Positions 36,308 to 44,934 of a stretch of 64,000 nt of DNA are shown here, one piece after another. Numbering within the stretch: position 1 is the first letter of the stretch; the number at the start of each line of letters is the position of its first letter. The stretch comes from Rhodococcus spongiicola (lineage in GTDB: Bacteria; Actinomycetota; Actinomycetes; Mycobacteriales; Mycobacteriaceae): NCBI RefSeq assembly GCF_004011835.1, contig NZ_RKLN01000005.1, positions 310,001-374,000 on the forward strand, written 5' to 3'. The position numbers and the translations under genes were made by a program. The notes below the pieces were generated by a model. That model saw only the letters and a program-made list of their open reading frames with translations. It was not told the origin of the DNA and ran no database searches.

Positions 36308-37630
36308 ATGACAACACGCCTGTCGTCCAGCGGAGAGCACAGTCCAGGCCTCCCGCCTGGCAGCCACGGACACGGCCACGGACATTTCGAGGGACCGGCA
36401 CCGGTCGGTCCGATCGCAGCCCGAGTCGTCGTAGCGATTCTCGTCGCGGTTGCCATCGCCGTCGTCGGTGCAGCCGTGATCCTGTGGCCGAGCAATGAGC
36501 ACGTCAGGATCCAGTTACCGTTCCAGAACGCCGACGGCCCCGCCGTCACTACCGAAGCCGGGACGATTGTTGCGCAGGACCTGGCGCCGTGCGGCAGCCC
36601 GTCCGCTGGGCGGGCGTTCTCGGGCGATCCCGCACCACCCCCGGGGACGAGCGGCGGCATCGACTGCCAACGAAGCCTCGTCACCATCGAGTCCGGGCCC
36701 AATGAGGGAACCCGCACGCTGCTCGAGATCGTGCCGGGAGCCGGCCAACCGGATCTGCGGGTCGGCGATCACATTCGTCTTGTCCGCCAGACGGACGCGA
36801 CCGGCACCCCGACCTATTCGTTCAACGACTACTCACGGGGACTACCGCTGGCACTCGTCGCCGCCGTGTTCGTGGTGGCGATCGTCGCCGTCGCTCGGTG
36901 GCGCGGGTTACGCGCACTGCTGGGACTCGGATTCGCGTTCGGCGTGCTGCTCGTCTTCACTCTGCCCGCACTCCTGGACGGCAAACCCGCGATACCCGTG
37001 GCCCTCGTGTCGGGTGCGGCGATCCTCTATATCGTGCTGTACCTGGCGCACGGGGTGAACCTACGGACGAGTTCCGCGTTGCTCGGGACATTGGCGTCGA
37101 TGCTCGTCGCGGCAGTACTGTCCACCGCCGCGATCGGAATGACGCACCTGACCGGCCTGTCCGAGGAACAGAACGTCAATGTCCAGGCCTACATCCAACA
37201 GGTCAGCATCACCGGACTCCTGCTGGCCGGCTTCATCATCGGGTCGCTCGGTGTACTCAACGACGTCACGATCACCCAGGCGTCGGCCGCGTTCGAGATC
37301 GCGTCGATGGACGAATCGGCATCCCGTCGGACCATCTTCGCGGCTGCGATGCGGGTGGGACGCGATCACATCGCAAGTACGGTCTACACACTGGTACTCG
37401 CGTACGCCGGCGGTGCGCTTCCGCTGCTCCTCCTCTTCAGCGCCTCGGGCGACCCCGTTCGAGACGTCGTGACGGGCGAAGCGGTCGCCATCGAGGTCGC
37501 GCGATCCGCTGTGGGCGGTATCGCGCTCGCGCTGTCCGTTCCCCTCACAACTGTGATCGCCGTGCTGCTCGCGCGCCCGCGGTTCGCGACACCGATCGCT
37601 CGACGGCGCCGCGGTCGCCACACCCTCTGA
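36308..37630 (+). CDS. YibE/F-like membrane protein
   Basis: A 440-residue membrane protein of the YibE/F family, whose function is poorly known and which is often proposed as a transporter. A His/Gly-rich N-terminus (GSHGHGHGHFEGP, possibly metal-binding) leads to a first helix (about 38-60), an extracytoplasmic beta domain (60-175), and seven or so helices to the end. Family landmarks are VNLRTSSALLGTLASM, QVSITGLLLAGFIIGSLGVLNDVTITQASA and the following ARRTIF-like segment (SRRTIFAAAMRVGRDHIAS). The histidine cluster and a nearby iron-box-like site hint at metal handling. Confidence 0.85.
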   Translation: MTTRLSSSGEHSPGLPPGSHGHGHGHFEGPAPVGPIAARVVVAILVAVAIAVVGAAVILWPSNEHVRIQLPFQNADGPAVTTEAGTIVAQDLAPCGSPSAGRAFSGDPAPPPGTSGGIDCQRSLVTIESGPNEGTRTLLEIVPGAGQPDLRVGDHIRLVRQTDATGTPTYSFNDYSRGLPLALVAAVFVVAIVAVARWRGLRALLGLGFAFGVLLVFTLPALLDGKPAIPVALVSGAAILYIVLYLAHGVNLRTSSALLGTLASMLVAAVLSTAAIGMTHLTGLSEEQNVNVQAYIQQVSITGLLLAGFIIGSLGVLNDVTITQASAAFEIASMDESASRRTIFAAAMRVGRDHIASTVYTLVLAYAGGALPLLLLFSASGDPVRDVVTGEAVAIEVARSAVGGIALALSVPLTTVIAVLLARPRFATPIARRRRGRHTL

Positions 37631-37682
37631 CCGGAGGCCGTCGGTGCGTCCAAAGGCCGTCAGAAGCGGCCGCAAATACCGC

Positions 37683-38588
37683 CTACCTCGGCCCCGAATC
37701 CACGACGGGCTGCGCGGGTTCCTCCGTCGACGCCACGGTCTCGGGCCCGAAGTACGCGCGGCCGTAGCCCAGGCCGAATCCGATGACCGCGATGGCTAGG
37801 AGTGTCGCGCCCGCTGCCACGGCTCCGGCCACCTGCCAACTCGTGCCCGGGCGCGGCTTCGAGGTGCGCGACGGCCGCCGAGGCTTTGCCGCGGGTTTGG
37901 CAACCGGAACCGCGAGGAGCGCCGCCCCAGTTGCCGCCGTGAACTCCGGGGCATCCGCGACCAGTATCGGGATGGTGGAGCGTTGCTCGAGTACCGACGG
38001 CACCTCGGCGACGTGTGCCCCGCCACCGAGAACCACAACAACGTCGGGCAACAAACCGGACTGCTCGGCGAGCTCCCCGATCAGATCAGCGGAGTCTGCG
38101 ATCGCCTCGCTGGCGGGAACATTGGTGTTCAGGTCCTCGCCGCGCAGCTGTGTGCTGCGTTCGGAGGCGACGATCGAACCGGTGGACCGGTCGACGACGC
38201 TCACTGTGAGCCCCGAGCTTCCGAGATCGTAGAGCACGAGCGTCCGCCGGTCCGCCAGACGCTCGTCGCGGGTCAACCGTTCGAGCACCGCGGCGTGCTC
38301 GGGGACCAGCCGGAAATTCGTGACTTCCTGACGGCGCAGCGCTGCGTCCAGTGCGGCGGCCTGGGCCTCGTCACTGTAGGCGATGCTGACGCTGACCGTC
38401 GATCCCGACTCAGCGGCGTCCGCGAGGACGATGCCGATCGCTTCTGCGGCGAGTTCCTCGGGCGCCCAGGTGTCGACGACGATCGACCGGCGCTCGGGCC
38501 TCGCCGGCGCCCCCGATGACCCGGGCTCGGGGAGCTGCACCATCCGCACGAATCCGGCCCCGACCGACACCCCTAGAACCGCACTCAT
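37683..38588 (-). CDS. DUF7159-like actin/ASKHA-type protein with C-terminal membrane helix
   Basis: A 301-residue protein with ASKHA-fold hints: the start SAVLGVSVGAGFVRMVQL resembles phosphate-1, LVLYDLGSSGLTVSVVD resembles phosphate-2, and VVVLGGGAHVAEVPSVLEQ resembles the adenosine motif of Hsp70/actin-like ATPases. A basic linker and one membrane helix (about 251-272) end in a short Pro-rich tail. Such proteins are common in Mycobacteriales and undefined. The ATG at 38588 fits the phosphate-1 position. Confidence 0.7.
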   Translation of the reverse strand: MSAVLGVSVGAGFVRMVQLPEPGSSGAPARPERRSIVVDTWAPEELAAEAIGIVLADAAESGSTVSVSIAYSDEAQAAALDAALRRQEVTNFRLVPEHAAVLERLTRDERLADRRTLVLYDLGSSGLTVSVVDRSTGSIVASERSTQLRGEDLNTNVPASEAIADSADLIGELAEQSGLLPDVVVVLGGGAHVAEVPSVLEQRSTIPILVADAPEFTAATGAALLAVPVAKPAAKPRRPSRTSKPRPGTSWQVAGAVAAGATLLAIAVIGFGLGYGRAYFGPETVASTEEPAQPVVDSGPR

Positions 38589-38749
38589 AATCGCCTTCGA
38601 TCGATGGCACGCCCGGGCCGAACCTCTCATTCCGGGCGTGTCTGAACCAGTCGAGCTTATAGTGTCGTGCCTACGAGCGCAGACCTGAATCTACTGTCCT
38701 CGTGTGCGGAACCCCTCGAGGCCGCGTTCCAAGCTCGCGCGCGAAGGCC

Positions 38750-39337
38750 TCAGTGCGCACGGCTCCCCGGATGCGTCGCGAAGTTGAGGTACGCCCTCGA
38801 CGGCGTCGGGCCGCGCTGGCCCTGATACTTCGATCCGACCGCGGAACTGCCGTAAGGGTTTTCAGCGGCGCTGGTCAGTTTGAGCAGGCACAGTTGGCCG
38901 ATCTTCATGCCCGGCCACAGCGTGATCGGCAGGTTTGCGACATTCGAGAGTTCGAGCGTGATGTGACCACTGAACCCTGGGTCGATGAATCCGGCCGTGG
39001 AATGCGTCAACAGCCCGAGCCGACCAAGACTCGACTTACCTTCCAGTCGACCGGCGAGGTTGTCAGGAAGCGTGCACACCTCGAGAGTTGATCCGAGGAC
39101 GAACTCCCCTGGGTGGAGCACAAACGGCTCACCGGCCGTGGGCTCAACCAGCGACGTCAACTCGTCCTGCCGGAGGGCAGGGTCGATATGCGTGTACTTG
39201 GTGTTGTCGAAGACCCGAAACAGGCTGTCGAGTCGGACGTCCACACTGGACGGCTGCACCATCTCTGGTTCGAACGGGTCGATACCCAGCCGTCCGGAGG
39301 AAATCTCGGCACGAAGGTCGCGGTCTGAGAGCAGCAC
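38750..39337 (-). CDS. dcd: dCTP deaminase (probably bifunctional dCTP deaminase/dUTPase)
   Basis: A 195-residue trimeric dUTPase-fold enzyme that deaminates dCTP; the mycobacterial form also hydrolyses the dUTP made, giving dUMP. The catalytic region is [35 protein letters not shown] with the essential glutamate in [17 protein letters not shown] and the C-terminal [15 protein letters not shown] close the active site. Length equals the family norm. It is followed on the other strand by tRNA-Gly, as in related genomes. Confidence 0.95.
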   Translation of the reverse strand: MLLSDRDLRAEISSGRLGIDPFEPEMVQPSSVDVRLDSLFRVFDNTKYTHIDPALRQDELTSLVEPTAGEPFVLHPGEFVLGSTLEVCTLPDNLAGRLEGKSSLGRLGLLTHSTAGFIDPGFSGHITLELSNVANLPITLWPGMKIGQLCLLKLTSAAENPYGSSAVGSKYQGQRGPTPSRAYLNFATHPGSRAH

Positions 39338-39508
39338 AGGGAGAGGCTACCGGTGCCTTCGATGCCGATCGACGGGAACCTGGACAATCGCGCCCTCTAC
39401 ACGAATCCGCGTCGGCCCTGGAGCGCACGTCCTACGGCTTCTGCTACAGTTTGCGCTTGCGGGGGTGAGGTGCCCAAATGGATGGCAGCCGCAGCAAAAG
39501 CCCTGCGT

Positions 39509-39579
39509 GCCGATGTAGTTCAATGGTAGAACATCAGCTTCCCAAGCTGAGAACGCGGGTTCGATTCCCGTCATCGGCT
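39509..39579 (+). tRNA. tRNA-Gly (CCC)
   Basis: A full cloverleaf can be drawn: acceptor GCCGATG (39509-39515) with CATCGGC (39572-39578), a D-arm GTTC/GAAC, an anticodon stem TCAGC/GCTGA with loop TTCCCAA, and a T-arm CGGGTTCGATTCCCG. The anticodon is CCC. The 3' CCA is not encoded. A degraded integrase fragment lies within 200 bases downstream, so the 3' end may have served as an attachment site. Confidence 0.95.
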
Positions 39580-39757
39580 CTCTTGCAGGACCTGGCCGGA
39601 GCGTTTTCTCGTCGGGCTTTGCCTGTTGTCGGGCCACCAGCACCTCAAGCGCACATCAGTTGTGGCGAGGCAGGTACGAGTCAGCCAGGATTGGTCCGCA
39701 GCCACCGTCACAGCGCTTGCTCCGATTCGCGGCGGGACGCATGGACGATCCAGCCGT

Positions 39758-39898
39758 CGCTCCTAGCGAAGCCGTTGCGGCACAGTGGTCGTCGGCGAAC
39801 AGGTGTGCGTACACGCTTGGGGTAGTGGTCACCTTCGCGTCCTCCATGAACCCCGCGAGCTCCACGGGTGGAATGCCCGCCGCCACACATGGGCGTAG
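39758..39898 (-). pseudogene. remnant of a tyrosine-recombinase (phage-type integrase) C-terminus
   Basis: The minus strand encodes LRPCVAAGIPPVELAGF, then MEDAKVTTTPSVYAHLFADD and CAATASLGA. This matches the end of tyrosine integrases, where a GH-A-x-V-TTT-x-VY-H-LF pattern carries the catalytic tyrosine (here in VYAHLF). The conserved GH is replaced by ED and everything upstream is missing, so it is a non-functional scar. The reading frame runs on to a stop at 39656. It lies about 180 bases past the tRNA-Gly 3' end, the classic place for an integrated element. Confidence 0.7.
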
Positions 39899-40101
39899 GC
39901 GCGCCGCACGGCCGTCCCAATCCAGCGCGTCAGGCGGGCTTCGGGCTCGTCCGCCACTCAACGCGGCCAGGGCCTCCCCCCGGCCTCATGCAGCGGCCTG
40001 CCGACAAGAAAGATTCCTCGTATCTACATCCATCGTGAGTAACGAAATCGGACGACACACCGAAAAGTAGACCAACCACTACGTACTTGGGGGATGGCCG
40101 G
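39899..40101. other. non-coding stretch downstream of the integrase scar
   Basis: No gene is supported. The sequence may hold further decayed element sequence and the promoter of the secreted-protein gene at 40102. No copy of the tRNA-Gly 3' end was found here by eye, so a second attachment site is not visible. Confidence 0.4.
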
Positions 40102-40524
40102 ATGAAGCGTTCGAGGTTCGTTGTCGCTGCTGTTCTGTTGACAGTCGGGATGGGCATCATCTCCGCGCCGACAGCAGCCGCTGAGGATACGGGGACCGGA
40201 GGCCTCGAGTGGCAGCCGTGCAGTGACCGCTTCCGCCTCCCGTGGGAGCCGGCAACGCTTACAACGGATCCCGTACTCAGCCCGTTCGGAACGGCGGACA
40301 TCTACTGCAAATCATGGCACGGCGTCACCGCGGTCTATCAGCTTGACCCGTCCGGCAACAGGCACGAACTTGTGCGGTCCTTGGGTGCGTTCGAGGGTGC
40401 CGGCAGCTTGGTCGACTTGGTCGGCACGGAGGGTGCTTTCGACCTGTACAGCCCAATGGGCAGCATCATGCTCCCGTTGACGCTGCCGCTGCCGTTCTAC
40501 GTGTGGGATCCGGCAACGTACTGA
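40102..40524 (+). CDS. small secreted protein, unknown function
   Basis: A 140-residue exported protein. The signal peptide is about 1-28 (MKRSRF, hydrophobic core VVAAVLLTVGMGIISAP, cleavage near AAA-ED). The mature part has two cysteines (CSDRF and YCKSW) and a hydrophobic Pro-rich C-terminus (PLTLPLPFYVWDPATY). No known motif. It is convergent with the nuclease lipoprotein gene and lies in the region between tRNA-Gly and fabH that carries the integrase scar, so it may be part of imported DNA. Confidence 0.65.
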   Translation: MKRSRFVVAAVLLTVGMGIISAPTAAAEDTGTGGLEWQPCSDRFRLPWEPATLTTDPVLSPFGTADIYCKSWHGVTAVYQLDPSGNRHELVRSLGAFEGAGSLVDLVGTEGAFDLYSPMGSIMLPLTLPLPFYVWDPATY

Positions 40525-40548
40525 CTCGGTGTTGTCGACCCCGAGATC

Positions 40549-41517
40549 CTATTCGCAAGCCACCCCGTCGCCATCGCCGTCCATCCCCAAGCGGTATCCC
40601 GGCTGCCCGATCCGCAGCGGTGCCGCGCCCGCGGCGCGTGCGGCCGTGCAGTTGGGGTAGTAGACCTCGCCGGTCAGCGTGGACACGCCCATCGGCGAAG
40701 TGCCGCTCAGGGTCGGCTGCGACGTCGGGGCTTTGCTCCCAGCGCCTTCCGTGCTCGAAATCCCGGATCCCGCCCCGCCGCATGAGGCGAGCTCGCGCGC
40801 CATCGCGTCGTGCTCTGCCTGCGTGACCCATAGGCCGTAGGCAATCTTCACCTCGATCTGCCGCTCGACGTACGTGCAGCGGTACGCCGAATTGGGCGGC
40901 AGCCATTCCGACGCGTCGGAGTCGCTCTTGGCCTGATTGGTTGGGCCGTCGACGGCTTGCAGATTGCGCGGATCGTTCGCGAGGTTGCGGCGCGTCGCCT
41001 CGTCGAGTTCCTGCGCGCCCTTCTGCCATGCGTCGGACAGCGCGACGACGTGGTCGATCTGGACGGCACTGGGGGTGTCTGGACCGCGGACGAACCGGAG
41101 TTGCTTGCCCGTATAGGCGTCCTCGAGGGTGCCCGAGAGCACCGTGCAGTCGCGGGACATGGGATCGGTGGTGGTGTAGACGAGGTCGCGGCCAAGGATG
41201 TCGTTGCGGGTGTCGCAACCGTTGCGGCCACCGTCGACGGTGACGTCGTCGGTCCACGCCTGACCGAACTCGGCTCGGTCGTATCCGTCCTTGGAGGCGC
41301 GTGGCTTGATCGGCAGCGCAGCCAGACGCTCCATCGCACCATCGGCGCCCGAGTCACCGTCCGGGCGATCCGATGTCGTGTCGACCGCCGCGGAGTCGTC
41401 CGACGCGGGGGTCGGAGATCCCTCCGACAGCGTGTCCGCGCTGCAGCCTCCCGCGAACAGCACGGCGACGACTATCAAACCGGCTACCCAGGAGGTGTCG
41501 ACTTTCACTGCACTCAT
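40549..41517 (-). CDS. lipoprotein with HNH/DUF1524-type nuclease and excalibur domain
   Basis: A 322-residue predicted lipoprotein with lipobox FAGG-C at C25. After a Ser/Asp-rich linker, a GmrSD/DUF1524-like HNH nuclease domain spans about 65-235, with core IDHVVALSDAWQKGA (the catalytic DH) and NDPRNLQAVDGPTNQAKSD. The C-terminus (about 285-322) is an excalibur calcium-binding domain ending GMDGDGDGVACE. The layout suggests a surface-anchored, calcium-dependent DNA-degrading enzyme, useful for nutrient DNA or defence; this is inference from domains. Confidence 0.85.
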   Translation of the reverse strand: MSAVKVDTSWVAGLIVVAVLFAGGCSADTLSEGSPTPASDDSAAVDTTSDRPDGDSGADGAMERLAALPIKPRASKDGYDRAEFGQAWTDDVTVDGGRNGCDTRNDILGRDLVYTTTDPMSRDCTVLSGTLEDAYTGKQLRFVRGPDTPSAVQIDHVVALSDAWQKGAQELDEATRRNLANDPRNLQAVDGPTNQAKSDSDASEWLPPNSAYRCTYVERQIEVKIAYGLWVTQAEHDAMARELASCGGAGSGISSTEGAGSKAPTSQPTLSGTSPMGVSTLTGEVYYPNCTAARAAGAAPLRIGQPGYRLGMDGDGDGVACE

Positions 41518-41600
41518 CGCCGGCCGAACCCCCGCCCCTCATGCGAATTAATAGCGGCGGCAATGCTAGCTGTCGCGAACGACAGTGCCCCTGGGCGGCG

Positions 41601-41631
41601 ACGGGCCCGCTCGCGGTGCGAGCGGGCCCGT
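41601..41631 (-). terminator. perfect hairpin terminator after fabH
   Basis: Arms 41601-41614 and 41618-41631 are perfectly complementary with a 3-base loop. The hairpin starts 19 bases past the fabH stop (minus strand) and precedes the nuclease lipoprotein gene. Confidence 0.75.
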
Positions 41632-41649
41632 CCAAGGTAATCGGGGACG

Positions 41650-42669
41650 TCAGTCCTGGGCGAGCGGCGGCAGCGTCACTACCTGACCGGCGTAGGACAG
41701 GCCGGCTCCGAAGCCGATCAGCAGCGCCAGGTCGCCGCTCTTCGCCTTACCCGTGCGGAGCACTTCCTCCATCCCCAGAGGAACCGACGCGGCCGAAGTG
41801 TTACCGGTCTCGGCGATGTCGTCGGACACCGCAACCGACTCGGGCAGCTTGATCTGGCGCGCGATGACCTCGTTGATACGACCGTTCGCCTGGTGCGGGA
41901 TGAACGCGCCGAGATCCTCCAGCTCGACACCTGCGCGCTCGACGGCCTGCGTGGCGACCTTGCCCATTTCGAACGCCGCCCAGCGGAAGACGGTGGTGCC
42001 ATCCATCCTGATCCACGGACCACCCTTCGACTGATCCACTCGGAACTCGGCCCAGTCCGGCTCCTGGCGGATCGCGTTCGCCTGCGAGCCGTCCGAGCCC
42101 CACACGACCGGACCGATCCCGGGGACGTCGCTCGGGCCGACGACGGCCGCGCCGGCACCGTCGGCGAAGATGAACCGCACGCTGCGATCCGTCGGCTCGG
42201 TGCTGTCGCTCATGCGCTCGGTGCCGATCACGAGCACGTAGTCCTCGGTTCCCACGCGGACCATGTCGGACGCGACAGCCAGCGCGTAGGAGAAGCCGGC
42301 ACAACCGGCGGTCACGTCGAACGCCGCCGAGCCACCAGTGCCGAGCGCGTCCGCGACGAGCGACGCACACTGCGGCGTGAACAGCGGGTAGGTGGAAGAG
42401 GCGACGATCACGGCACCGATCTGCTCACCAGTGATGCCGCTGACCTCGAGAGCCTTCCGGGCGGAGGCGATGGCCATCGAGAGGACCGTTTCCTCGTCGC
42501 TGGCGAAGCGGCGGTTCTTGATGCCCGAACGGGACTGGATCCACTCGTCGCTGGAGTCGATGGTCTGACAGATCTCTTCGTTGCTGACGACCCGCTCCGG
42601 GCGGTAAACCCCCAGCCCGAGCATGGCGGACTGCCTGAGCACGGTGGAGTTCGAGATCTGCGCACCCAT
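41650..42669 (-). CDS. fabH: beta-ketoacyl-ACP synthase III (FabH)
   Basis: A 339-residue thiolase-fold enzyme that condenses an acyl-CoA primer with malonyl-ACP. In mycolata it links FAS-I products to FAS-II elongation for mycolic acids. The catalytic triad is C123 (TAGCAGFSY), H in IPHQANGRIN and N in ETGNTSAAS. The start at the ATG 42669 has AGAGGAGACC upstream. It is transcribed alone, with a terminator after it. Confidence 0.9.
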   Translation of the reverse strand: MGAQISNSTVLRQSAMLGLGVYRPERVVSNEEICQTIDSSDEWIQSRSGIKNRRFASDEETVLSMAIASARKALEVSGITGEQIGAVIVASSTYPLFTPQCASLVADALGTGGSAAFDVTAGCAGFSYALAVASDMVRVGTEDYVLVIGTERMSDSTEPTDRSVRFIFADGAGAAVVGPSDVPGIGPVVWGSDGSQANAIRQEPDWAEFRVDQSKGGPWIRMDGTTVFRWAAFEMGKVATQAVERAGVELEDLGAFIPHQANGRINEVIARQIKLPESVAVSDDIAETGNTSAASVPLGMEEVLRTGKAKSGDLALLIGFGAGLSYAGQVVTLPPLAQD

Positions 42670-42716
42670 GTTCTGGTCTCCTCTGCATCCAAATTCTGCG
42701 GCGCCTAGCGCCTCGG

Positions 42717-42739
42717 GACAGAGCCCGCGCGGCTCTGTC
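42717..42739 (-). promoter_or_regulatory. hairpin in the fabH upstream region
   Basis: GACAGAGCC (42717-42725) and GGCTCTGTC (42731-42739) pair perfectly over a 5-base loop, about 50 bases before the fabH start. Likely in the 5' leader or promoter; role unknown. Confidence 0.45.
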
Positions 42740-43062
42740 TATCACAACACGGTACTTCGCAAATCGGGCCAGCAGTGTTACTTCGGCAACGAAGCCTCGC
42801 ACAGCACGGGGTACTCCGGCCCGCACGATCGCGGGTCTACCACCAGCTACAGACCATGCGATGGATCGCGACAAATCACATTTTCGAGTATTTCCAAACT
42901 CATTTCGGACAATTTCAAAACGGAAAATGACGATCTCATAAATGCCTTCGTTCCCTCTCGTAGAAATCGCCGCCCCCGGCTAGCCTGTTACGCGCGCCAG
43001 AATGTGGTCGAAGCGCCCAGAATTCGGTCAAACCTCCAGCAACAAGCCGTTTTCCGACACCG
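42740..43062. other. non-coding divergent region between fabH and the arabinanase gene, with an AT-rich block
   Basis: No gene is seen. The stretch 42865-42965 is much richer in A and T than the surroundings and probably holds the promoter of the DUF4185 gene. No clear -10/-35 pair or repeat was identified. Confidence 0.45.
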
Positions 43063-44193
43063 ATGGGAACATCCGTGAAACGAAACCGAGTTCAGTCCGC
43101 CATTGCAGTCCTGATATGCGCGTTCGCCCCCACTCTCGCCTTCTCCCCACCCGTCGGCGCCAATCCGAACTCGGTCAATCCGATTCCCGTCCTCAACGGC
43201 ACGAACGGGGTTCCGATGCTGCCCGGGCGCAGTCAGGCCGTCGCCCAGGTGACCGGCCTGCTGAGCGCCAACCGGACCCAGGACTACAACGTGCTCGGCA
43301 CCGACCTCGGCATCATGTGGGACAACGGAAACGGGCAAGTCCTCACCGCCTTCGGCGATACCGCCGGCCTCGGCATTCCCAACCTGCTGAACGGCAGCCT
43401 GTGGTCGTGGCGCAGCAGCATCCTCGTGCGTAGCTCGGATGGCTTCCTTGCCGACGGCATGACCTTCGACAGCACGCCGTTGGACATCGTCGGCCAGTCG
43501 AAGGAACTGATATTCAGCCCGAAGATTCCGTTCGTCGAAATCAGCCGCATTCCGACCGCCGGCATCGCTGTCGACGGGGTGCAGTACATGAGCATGATGT
43601 CGGTGAAGAACTGGGGCGAGCCCGGCAAGTGGGAGACGAACTACTCGAGCTTGGCCTTCTCGACCGACAACGGCGAGAACTGGGTCGAGGCCACCGAGAC
43701 GCGCCGCCCCCAGGAGGGCGGCAACCGCAATTTCCAAATGGGCGCTTTCATCAAGGCCGGCGGATTCGTCTACCAGTACGGCACCCCCGCCGGCCGAGGC
43801 GGCCTCGTCTACCTCACGCGCGTTCCGGAGCACAAGATCCGCGACCTCGGGGCGTACGAGTACTGGGACGGCGGCAAGTGGGTGCCCAAGAACCCCGACG
43901 TGGCGGCGCCGATCGTCTTCGGCGGCGTGGGTGAGCTGTCCGTGCAGTACAACGAGTTCCTCGGGCAGTACCTGATGCTCACCACCGACGGGCGCAACTC
44001 GGTCGTGATGCGTCGCGCGCCGGAGCCCACCGGGCCGTGGAGCGCCCCCGAGGTGCTGATCGACGCCAACGAACTCCCGACCATGTACGGCGCATACATC
44101 CACCCGTGGTCGTCGGGCCCCGATCTCTACTTCCTCACCACCGTGCACAGCAACTACAACGTGCTGCTCATGCGCACGACGCTGCACCCGTGA
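43063..44193 (+). CDS. secreted DUF4185 (GH183-type) protein, probable endo-D-arabinanase
   Basis: A 376-residue secreted protein: signal peptide about 1-33 (hydrophobic IAVLICAFAPTLAFSPP) and a five-bladed-propeller-like DUF4185 domain. The early element TDLGIMWDNGNGQVLTAFGDT and later SSLAFSTDNGENWVEATETRR and ELSVQYNEFLGQYLMLTTDGRN follow the family. DUF4185 enzymes from mycobacteria were shown to hydrolyse D-arabinan (family GH183), so this could trim cell-wall arabinogalactan. The start could be the GTG at 43075 instead, which begins a cleaner signal peptide. Confidence 0.85.
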   Translation: MGTSVKRNRVQSAIAVLICAFAPTLAFSPPVGANPNSVNPIPVLNGTNGVPMLPGRSQAVAQVTGLLSANRTQDYNVLGTDLGIMWDNGNGQVLTAFGDTAGLGIPNLLNGSLWSWRSSILVRSSDGFLADGMTFDSTPLDIVGQSKELIFSPKIPFVEISRIPTAGIAVDGVQYMSMMSVKNWGEPGKWETNYSSLAFSTDNGENWVEATETRRPQEGGNRNFQMGAFIKAGGFVYQYGTPAGRGGLVYLTRVPEHKIRDLGAYEYWDGGKWVPKNPDVAAPIVFGGVGELSVQYNEFLGQYLMLTTDGRNSVVMRRAPEPTGPWSAPEVLIDANELPTMYGAYIHPWSSGPDLYFLTTVHSNYNVLLMRTTLHP

Positions 44194-44218
44194 CTCGGGT
44201 CGCTATAGCGTCGTATCC

Positions 44219-44837
44219 ATGGATGCGCGGGAGTGGGACGAACGGTATTCGCAGACCGACATGGCCTGGGGTGCGCCACCGAACCCGGTGGTCGTGGAGT
44301 TCGTGACATCACTGCCCGCCGGTCGGGCGCTGGACCTCGCGTGCGGGGAGGGCCGACATGCGCTGTGGCTGGCGACACGAGGGTGGCAGACCACCGGGGT
44401 CGACTTCTCGCCGGTGGCCGTGGAGAGGGCCCGGAAGATAGCGGCGCAGGCGCCGCGTTCGGTGCGCGAACGCCTCAGCTACGCGGTTCGACGACATCAC
44501 CACGACGAACGCCCTGGACGCCAAATACGACCTGATCCTGATGCTCCACGTCCATGTCGAACCCTCTCGGCACCGCGCAATTGTGAGCCGGATCATCGAC
44601 GCCCTCGAACCCGAGGGGATCCTCATGATTCTCGACCACGAGACGATGGACCACGCGCATGGCGCTGGTGGACTGCCTGATCCCGAATTACTCTACTCAC
44701 CAGCAGATTTGAAGGATGAAGTCGGTGGGCGACTCGACGTGACGGTCGCCGAGAGGCGCCATCGGGACACCGATGGCGGACCAGCGGTCGACGCGCTCCT
44801 GGTCGCGCGCAGGCCCGTATCTTGGCAGCTAACTTAA
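44219..44837 (+). pseudogene. class I SAM-dependent methyltransferase with a frameshift
   Basis: Two frames together make one methyltransferase of about 205 residues. The first part (from ATG 44219) has LDLACGEGRHALWLA (SAM motif I) and VDFSPVAVERARKIA. The frame breaks at the TT pair 44487-44488: reading with one T less continues as AVDDITTTNALDAKYDLILMLHVHVEP, then IIDALEPEGILMILDHE and ends with VDALLVARRP. Both halves are family-like and the combined length is normal. It is therefore a real single-base frameshift (a fresh pseudogene) or a sequencing error. Substrate unknown. Confidence 0.75.
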
Positions 44838-44858
44838 TCTTGAGTAACATCGGGTAAG

Positions 44859-44872
44859 TTACCGACGAGTAG
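44859..44872. promoter_or_regulatory. TTACY-N4-RGTAR operator before fadE5
   Basis: TTACC-GACG-AGTAG fits the palindrome seen before etfD and at fadA2/fabG4. The 15-base word starting one base earlier (44858-44872) matches the etfD-upstream word at 27370-27384 at 13 of 15 positions. It lies 62 bases before the fadE5 ATG, and further TAACTTA/TAAGTTA words at 44830-44861 flank it. Confidence 0.7.
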
Positions 44873-44934
44873 CTACTTGGGCGGTACTAGCGGAAGACAG
44901 ACCGCACCAACGCAGTGCACTTCAGGGAGAGAAG

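Noticed and set aside
44225-44245. GAGTGGGACGAAC inside the methyltransferase gene as a third copy of the VanW-upstream repeat
   Set aside because: It encodes the conserved EWDER start of the methyltransferase, so coding constraint explains it.
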